Source: Acidobacteriota bacterium (GTDB lineage: Bacteria; Acidobacteriota; Terriglobia; Terriglobales; Acidobacteriaceae). Taken from it: 10,066 nucleotides of DNA. A program made the position numbers and the translations under genes. Under the pieces are notes generated by a model that made no database searches, had not been told where the DNA came from, and worked only from the letters and a program-made list of their open reading frames with translations. This document shows positions 5,872-10,066 of this stretch, one piece after another; the stretch's first letter is position 1; the number at the start of each line of letters is the position of its first letter. The stretch is from assembly GCA_021793595.1 (NCBI GenBank), contig JAJYSL010000155.1:1-10066 (forward strand). Direction: 5' to 3'.

Positions 5872-6660
5872 ATGATTCGTGCGTTGTACACAGCCGCCAG
5901 CGGAATGAGCGCGGAACAACTCAATCTGGATACGATCGCCAACAACCTGTCCAACTCCGGCACCGTCGGTTTTCGCAGCAAGGTGCTCCAGTTTCAGGAC
6001 ATGATTTATCAGAATCTGATTACTCCGGGGGCAGCGCAAAGCGCGCAAACCGTTTCCGCCGGTCTGCAGGTGGGCCTTGGAACGCGCTCGACCGAGAGTG
6101 AGACGATTCTCACCCAAGGCGGCTTGAGCCAGACCAATAATCCGCTGGATCTGGCGATTCAGGGCAACGGATACTTTCAGGTGCAGCTTCCAGACGGAAC
6201 CATCGCCTACTCGCGCGCCGGCAATTTTCAGCTCAACAACCAAGGCCAGATGGTGGACGTGAACGGGAATATGCTGCTTCCCGCCATTACCATTCCCTCC
6301 AACGCCACCTCCGTCACCATCACGCAGTATGGCGTGGTGAATGCGAGCCTTCCGGGACAGGCCAATCCTTCGCAGCTCGGTCAGATTCAGCTCGCCACAT
6401 TTTCCAATCCCGGAGGATTGAACAATGTTGGTTCCAACTTGTTTCAAGCGACTCTCTCCTCCGGTCAGGCGGTGCTGGGCAATCCCGGAGATGCGACCGG
6501 CGTGGGCACATTGCAACAGGGATATCTGGAGAATTCGAACGTCGATGTCGTGCAGGAGTTCGTCGCGATGATTATGGCTCAGCGCGCCTATGAAAGTAAT
6601 GCCAAGGTGGCAACGGCGGCCGACGGCATGTATCAGCAGGTCAACAATCTGGTGAAGTGA
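5872..6660 (+). CDS. flgG: Flagellar basal-body distal rod protein FlgG
   Basis: FlgG builds the distal rod that passes through the P- and L-rings and joins the hook. The 262-residue length is standard. The N-terminus (MIRALYTAASGMSAEQ, then LDTIANNLSNSGTVGFR) is typical of FlgG. The middle carries TQGGLSQTNNPLDLAIQGNG and a YSRAGNFQLNNQG block. The C-terminus (about 217-260) has GYLENSNVDVVQEFVAMI and QRAYESNAKV, the helix that packs in the rod core. No signal peptide, as for a type III substrate. It sits 90 bases after flgF. That gap shows no promoter I can support, so the two are probably cotranscribed. Identification is firm. Confidence 0.97.
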   Translation: MIRALYTAASGMSAEQLNLDTIANNLSNSGTVGFRSKVLQFQDMIYQNLITPGAAQSAQTVSAGLQVGLGTRSTESETILTQGGLSQTNNPLDLAIQGNGYFQVQLPDGTIAYSRAGNFQLNNQGQMVDVNGNMLLPAITIPSNATSVTITQYGVVNASLPGQANPSQLGQIQLATFSNPGGLNNVGSNLFQATLSSGQAVLGNPGDATGVGTLQQGYLENSNVDVVQEFVAMIMAQRAYESNAKVATAADGMYQQVNNLVK

Positions 6661-6729
6661 ATGCCGTGAGAGTGTCGTATCGCGGGTGCGTTTGCAGAGA
6701 AAGTCTGAAGAGGAAGCCTGAGTAGTCCC

Positions 6730-7389
6730 ATGATGTTGAAAAGCCCCATCCTCGGAGTGCTGGTTGTGTTGATCGGCGGTTGCGCCCAGGGGCAGTCGAC
6801 TTGCACCGCCCGCACGCTGGAGAGCGCGCTTCCGCCTGGATGGGCAGTCCAGGTCAACACGCAGTCGAACCCGCCGCAATCCTTGGAACCAACCAGCCGT
6901 TATCGTCTGGCGCGGATTGTCGTGGACCCGGAATTGCATCGTCGATGGGCGTTCATCGCCAACTGTGCACACCCGGAATGGCCGCTCCAGGTGGTGGCGA
7001 TCGCCTCGGGCCTGGCCCCGCGCACAGTCCATGCAGCCACCACCGCGACACCTTCCACGGCGCCGGCCGCGTCCATTTCCGCCGCGCGCACGCCGCAACA
7101 TCCCACCGTACCGCGTCCTACAGTGCTCCCACAGTCCTCGACCCCGACGCATGTCGCGCGCAGTTCCGCCCAGTTGTCCACGCCAATCTCTTCCCAGGGG
7201 GCGCCGTTGGTTCGTGCCGGAGACCTGGTGCATCTTTGGAGTTCTGACCGCAGCGTCCGTCTGGATATCGAAGTTGTTTCCTTGGAGTATGGGCGCGCCG
7301 GGCAGGTAATCCGTTTGCGGCGTCTGGGGCAAAGCGCATTGCTTGCCGGGGTGGTCGTCGGTAAGGATTCCGCGGAGCTGATCCCATGA
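6730..7389 (+). CDS. flgA: FlgA-like P-ring assembly protein with reduced domain set
   Basis: FlgA is a periplasmic chaperone for P-ring assembly. This 219-residue version starts with a hydrophobic export signal ending in LIGGC (C18), which resembles a lipobox, so the protein may be a lipoprotein. An N-terminal domain to about residue 93 includes ARIVVDPELHRRWAF and NCAHPEWPLQVV; C25 and C79 could form a disulfide. Residues about 94-156 are a Ala/Pro/Thr/Ser-rich linker. The C-terminal beta-rich domain (157-219) has LVRAGDLVHLW, GRAGQVIRLRRLG and GVVVGKDSAEL, matching FlgA C-termini. The central SAF-type segment of ordinary FlgA is not recognisable; the linker stands in its place. The start ATG at 6730 has AGAGGAAG 13 bases upstream; an adjacent ATG at 6733 is equally possible. 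The stop overlaps the flgH start by 4 bases. Placement beside flgG, flgH and flgI supports the call. Confidence 0.8.
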   Translation: MMLKSPILGVLVVLIGGCAQGQSTCTARTLESALPPGWAVQVNTQSNPPQSLEPTSRYRLARIVVDPELHRRWAFIANCAHPEWPLQVVAIASGLAPRTVHAATTATPSTAPAASISAARTPQHPTVPRPTVLPQSSTPTHVARSSAQLSTPISSQGAPLVRAGDLVHLWSSDRSVRLDIEVVSLEYGRAGQVIRLRRLGQSALLAGVVVGKDSAELIP

Positions 7390-8117
7390 AAATGCGATCG
7401 CCATTCCGCCTGGTGCTCGTCTTGGCTGCGCTGCTGCTGACCGCTTGTGTTTCCTCTCCGGCATGGGGAAAAAAGAACAAGGACTTGACCATAATCAAGC
7501 CGAATCCGGCCAGTGAGGATTTGGCTGCATATATTGCGCAGGTGCGCAAGATGTATCCCGGGGACATGAGTGACGGTTCCATATGGAGTGCGACCGGCAG
7601 GCTGACGTCGCTGTCAACCGATGTGAAAGCGCTGAACCCGCATGATCTGATCTCGATCGTAATTTCGGAAAACCTCTCCGCCTCTACCGGCGGAACGGTA
7701 AAAAATTCCCGCGCGTCCACGGCACTTTCGTCCCTCAGTGCCTTATTCGGAGCGTTTTCCACGTCGAGCGCGGCCAACAATGCGGTCAACCAAAGCGCGT
7801 CTTCCAGTCTGAACGCCCAGGGGCAAAGCGTCACCGATTCCAGTCTGAATACCACCATCGGCGGGGAAGTGGTCGATGTGTTGCCCAACGGCATTCTGGT
7901 GATTGAAGCCGCTCGGCAATTGGAGTTCAACCAGCAAACCGAAACGATTATCATGCGCGGCCTGGTGCGACCGCAAGACGTCAGCCCAGGAAACCAGGTG
8001 CTTTCGACCGCGATTTCCGGCCTGCAGGTACAAGTGGTAGGCAAGGGGATCGTCAACGATTCCACCTATCGGGCCAACCCAATTGTTCGCATGCTGCAAC
8101 GCATTCTGATTCCGTGA
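7386..8117 (+). CDS. flgH: Flagellar L-ring lipoprotein FlgH
   Basis: FlgH forms the outer-membrane L-ring, a bushing around the distal rod. The 243-residue protein begins with a lipoprotein signal whose lipobox LLTAC places the lipid-bearing cysteine at C21. Family signatures follow: SIWSATGRLTSLSTDVKA, NPHDLISIVISENLSAS, a Ser/Ala/Asn-rich stretch, then GGEVVDVLPNGILVIEA, RQLEFNQQTETIIMRGLVRP and the SGLQVQVVGKGIV end. Presence of FlgH indicates an outer membrane. The ATG overlaps the flgA stop (ATGA, 7386-7389), so translation is probably coupled. flgI begins 18 bases after its stop. Identification is firm. Confidence 0.96.
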   Translation: MKMRSPFRLVLVLAALLLTACVSSPAWGKKNKDLTIIKPNPASEDLAAYIAQVRKMYPGDMSDGSIWSATGRLTSLSTDVKALNPHDLISIVISENLSASTGGTVKNSRASTALSSLSALFGAFSTSSAANNAVNQSASSSLNAQGQSVTDSSLNTTIGGEVVDVLPNGILVIEAARQLEFNQQTETIIMRGLVRPQDVSPGNQVLSTAISGLQVQVVGKGIVNDSTYRANPIVRMLQRILIP

Positions 8118-8135
8118 GATGGAAAGTAGTCGAGT

Positions 8136-9413
8136 ATGACAAGAATCACGAACACGGAGAAAATACGCGAGAGATGTCGCTGGCGGATCATTCCGGCCGG
8201 GCTGTGTCTTCTGCTGGCTATGGGAAGCCCGCGCCTGCTGGCGCAGACGTCGGCGGAGCCTCCGACACCTGCCAGTGCGGCCAGCCCGATTCCCCCCTTC
8301 CAGATTCAGGGTGTGCAGCAGGCTAAGAAGGAAGAGCCCTCTCCGGCAGACACGTCGGCGACTCCCTTGGTTTCGCAGCAGGTGCTGGTGAAAAACATCA
8401 GCTCGGTGCAGGGCATTCGCGACAATCAATTGATTGGCTATGGGATCGTCGTGGGTCTGCAAAACACGGGCGACAGTCAGATGACCTATTTCCCGCTGCA
8501 GACACTGCTCTCCACCTTGCAGCGCCTGGGCATCGTGGTTCCCTATCCCCTCACTACCATCATGGTGAAAAATATGGCGGGCGTATTTGTCGAGGGGACG
8601 TTGCCTCCGTTTGCGCAGCCGGGCTCGAAGATCGACGTCACGGTGTCTTCCACCGGAGATGCCCGCAGTCTGACAGGAGGCATGCTCCTGATGGCTCCGC
8701 TCTATGGAGCCGATGGGCAGATCTACGCGGAAGCGCAAGGGCCGCTGGTCGTGGGCGGGTATTCCATTTCGCAAAATGGCAACACCAAGCAGATGAATTT
8801 TCCCACTACGGCGCGAGTGCCGAATGGAGCCATCGTGGAACGTGCGGTCCCCATGAACCTGGCTCATCGCCGCACTCTGACGCTGCTGTTGAACGACGCG
8901 GATTTTCAAACCGCCACGCGCGTTGCGGCGACCATCAATCATTCCTTTGGCGGCAGCCTGGCCCATGCCATCGACAGCCGGCGTATCGATCTCGCAGTGG
9001 CGCCCGGGCAGGATGCTCCGGAATTACTGGCCCGTGTGCAATCGCTGACCGTACAGGTGTTCCCGCCGGCTCGCGTGGTGGTGAATGAACGTACCGGCAC
9101 AGTGGTGATTGGAGGCAATGTTCGCCTGCAACCCGTTTCCATCCTGCATGGCGGATTGCAGATCGATGTCGAGTCGCAATTCGAGGTTTCTCAGCCCAAC
9201 CCCATGGCGCAGGGAACCACCCAGGTGGTGCAGCAGACGCAGGTGCAGGCCAACAATCTTCCGGTAAATCGGATTGAGTTAAAAGAAGGAGCCACCGTGG
9301 ATGATCTGGTGCGAAGCCTGCAGTCGATCGGCGCCTCCGCAACGGACGTGATTTCGATCTTGCAGGCGATGAAGCAGGCAGGATCTCTCGAAGGCGATTT
9401 GGAGGTGATCTAA
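8136..9413 (+). CDS. flgI: Flagellar P-ring protein FlgI with N-terminal extension
   Basis: FlgI forms the periplasmic P-ring, anchored in peptidoglycan around the rod. The 425-residue precursor has a Sec signal peptide (basic residues to about 17, hydrophobic core 18-30, likely cleavage after LLA at residue 36). A Pro/Ala/Ser/Glu-rich stretch of about 46 residues (37-82) follows before the conserved core begins at VKNISSVQGIRDNQLIGYG. The core continues with VVGLQNTGDS, TIMVKNMAGVFVEG, GSKIDVTVSSTGDARSL and GGMLLMAPLYGADGQIYA. It ends in VRSLQSIGASATDVISIL and a closing AMKQAGSLEGDLEVI, typical of FlgI. The usual length is about 350-370 residues, so the extension explains the excess. The mature part has no cysteine, unlike enterobacterial FlgI. 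GGAAAG lies 9 bases before the ATG. Identification is firm; what the extension does is unknown. Confidence 0.96.
   Translation: MTRITNTEKIRERCRWRIIPAGLCLLLAMGSPRLLAQTSAEPPTPASAASPIPPFQIQGVQQAKKEEPSPADTSATPLVSQQVLVKNISSVQGIRDNQLIGYGIVVGLQNTGDSQMTYFPLQTLLSTLQRLGIVVPYPLTTIMVKNMAGVFVEGTLPPFAQPGSKIDVTVSSTGDARSLTGGMLLMAPLYGADGQIYAEAQGPLVVGGYSISQNGNTKQMNFPTTARVPNGAIVERAVPMNLAHRRTLTLLLNDADFQTATRVAATINHSFGGSLAHAIDSRRIDLAVAPGQDAPELLARVQSLTVQVFPPARVVVNERTGTVVIGGNVRLQPVSILHGGLQIDVESQFEVSQPNPMAQGTTQVVQQTQVQANNLPVNRIELKEGATVDDLVRSLQSIGASATDVISILQAMKQAGSLEGDLEVI
9401..9410 (+). promoter_or_regulatory. Maximal Shine-Dalgarno sequence of flgJ inside flgI
   Basis: GGAGGTGATC complements 10 consecutive bases of the usual 16S rRNA 3' end. 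It is formed by the last three sense codons of flgI plus the final G of the codon before them, followed directly by the TAA stop. The core GGAGG lies 11 bases before the flgJ ATG at 9417. The arrangement suggests efficient reinitiation or coupling. Confidence 0.7.
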
Positions 9414-9416
9414 GCC

Positions 9417-10004
9417 ATGCAGATTTCTGGTCCTGTTTCACCGATCGTCAGCAAAGGAACTACTCATGCGGCGGCAAGTCCACAATTGGTGAAGGCAGCC
9501 AATGCATTTGAGGCAAATTTTCTGAAGGAGTTATTGAAACCTCTTCGGGAAGATCCGCTGTTCGGCAACGGCAGCGGTCTGGGTGGAGACAGCCTTGGCA
9601 GCGATGGCTCCAGCGGCGGCAGCATGGCCACGGTCAGCAGTCTGGCCTCGGATGCGCTGGCCCAGGCCATCGCAAAACAGGGTGGGCTGGGAATTGCGAA
9701 AATGGTTCTGGCTCAGCTTGCCCCTGTCGAGCAGGGCGCATCGCAAGCCAACCCAGCGGCGACCGGATCGACCGGTTTGGAATGTGGGGATTGCGCCCGG
9801 ACATTGACGATAGGGACGGAATCGGCCGGCTTTTTGCGTGGTGGCGCCATGGAAATGCTGGAAGAGGAAAATGCCTCGCCCGCGTCCGGCGTTTCCACAA
9901 CGAATACAGCGGTTCGCGTTACGCGGGGAGCGATTTCCGGGCAGCACAGGCATGCTTTCGAGTTAGCGCCGGTCGTCCGCCCGGCAGGACGGGCAAGGAA
10001 ATGA
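9417..10004 (+). CDS. flgJ: FlgJ-type rod-binding protein without peptidoglycan hydrolase domain
   Basis: The N-terminal half matches the rod-binding domain of FlgJ, which caps or scaffolds rod assembly in the periplasm. Signatures are LVKAANAFEANFLKELLKPL (residues 24-43), a Gly/Ser/Asp-rich loop (50-69), and DALAQAIAKQGGLGIAKMVL (79-98). The glucosaminidase domain of enterobacterial FlgJ is absent, so another enzyme must open the cell wall. The tail (102-195) is low in recognisable content, with a C123-x2-C126 pair and a basic end (RPAGRARK). Single-domain rod-binding proteins are usually about 100-140 residues, so the tail is an oddity; from 9782 another + frame is also open to the window end, so a frame problem in the tail cannot be excluded. 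The start lies 3 bases after flgI and has a maximal Shine-Dalgarno sequence. The rod-binding call is solid; the tail is not understood. Confidence 0.85.
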   Translation: MQISGPVSPIVSKGTTHAAASPQLVKAANAFEANFLKELLKPLREDPLFGNGSGLGGDSLGSDGSSGGSMATVSSLASDALAQAIAKQGGLGIAKMVLAQLAPVEQGASQANPAATGSTGLECGDCARTLTIGTESAGFLRGGAMEMLEEENASPASGVSTTNTAVRVTRGAISGQHRHAFELAPVVRPAGRARK

Positions 10005-10066
10005 TGGAGTGCGAGCGGTGGCGGGATGTTCCCGAAATTGCAGGCAGGATGCAGGTTGGTAACAGC
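10001..10066 (+). CDS. Possible start of the next flagellar gene (truncated by window end)
   Basis: ATG at 10001 overlaps the flgJ stop as ATGA, and a second ATG follows at 10004. The frame stays open for 22 codons to the window end (MMECERWRDVPEIAGR and onward). AAGGAA lies just before it, too close for the first ATG and short for the second. In related clusters flgM, flgN or flgK often follow flgJ, but nothing in this fragment lets me assign one. The frame may be chance. Confidence 0.3.
   Translation, partial: MMECERWRDVPEIAGRMQVGNS

Noticed and set aside
5371..7464. Very long open frame on the - strand (697 codons) opposite flgF, flgG and flgA
   Set aside because: Its product has no recognisable domain and is rich in Arg, Gly and His as expected for an antisense shadow of GC-rich genes; three well-identified + strand genes fill the same span.
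1..10066. CRISPR arrays, tRNA or rRNA genes, insertion sequences
   Set aside because: No regularly spaced direct repeats, no tRNA-like or rRNA-like sequence, and no transposase or terminal repeats were seen; genes fill nearly all of the window.

Overview
This window is a flagellar gene cluster with every recognised gene on the + strand. It fits a motile Gram-negative (diderm) bacterium, because it encodes the P-ring (FlgI) and L-ring (FlgH) that pass the flagellum through peptidoglycan and an outer membrane. Several traits suggest an acidobacterium (Acidobacteriota, Terriglobia-like): GC-rich coding, the gene order, Pro/Ala-rich linkers in FliN, FlgA and FlgI, a short FlgJ without a hydrolase domain, and an extra Cys-cluster/MshEN protein inside the cluster. 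The taxonomic call is inference; no rRNA or marker gene is present.

Region 1 (1-4823) holds export, regulatory and switch genes. In order they are the 3' end of flhA (export gate), a sigma-28 family factor (fliA/whiG type), fliM overlapping it by 16 bases, a long FliN/FliY-like switch protein with a degenerate CheC-like N-terminal domain, and an unnamed protein. The unnamed protein joins a four-cysteine cluster to a GspE-N/MshEN module, a fold known in other proteins to bind cyclic-di-GMP. Genes are tightly packed and most have clear Shine-Dalgarno sequences.

Region 2 (4824-5043) is the only sizeable non-coding stretch, 220 bases. It holds a perfect 12-bp inverted repeat across the end of the previous gene, a small GC hairpin, a 10-bp near-perfect dyad, and directly beside that dyad a good match to a sigma-54 (-24/-12) promoter about 35 bases before flgF. 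This looks like an operon boundary with a new regulated promoter.

Region 3 (5044-10066) holds axial and ring genes in assembly order: flgF and flgG (proximal and distal rod), flgA (P-ring assembly), flgH (L-ring), flgI (P-ring) and a rod-binding flgJ-type protein. A possible next gene begins in the last 66 bases. flgA/flgH overlap by 4 bases, and flgJ is preceded by a maximal Shine-Dalgarno sequence inside the last codons of flgI.

Together the genes suggest a hierarchy in which FlhA and switch proteins are made first, a sigma-54-dependent step turns on rod and ring genes, and sigma-28 serves late genes elsewhere. The least understood parts are the Cys-cluster/MshEN protein, the FliN-like N-terminal domain, and the regulatory region before flgF.
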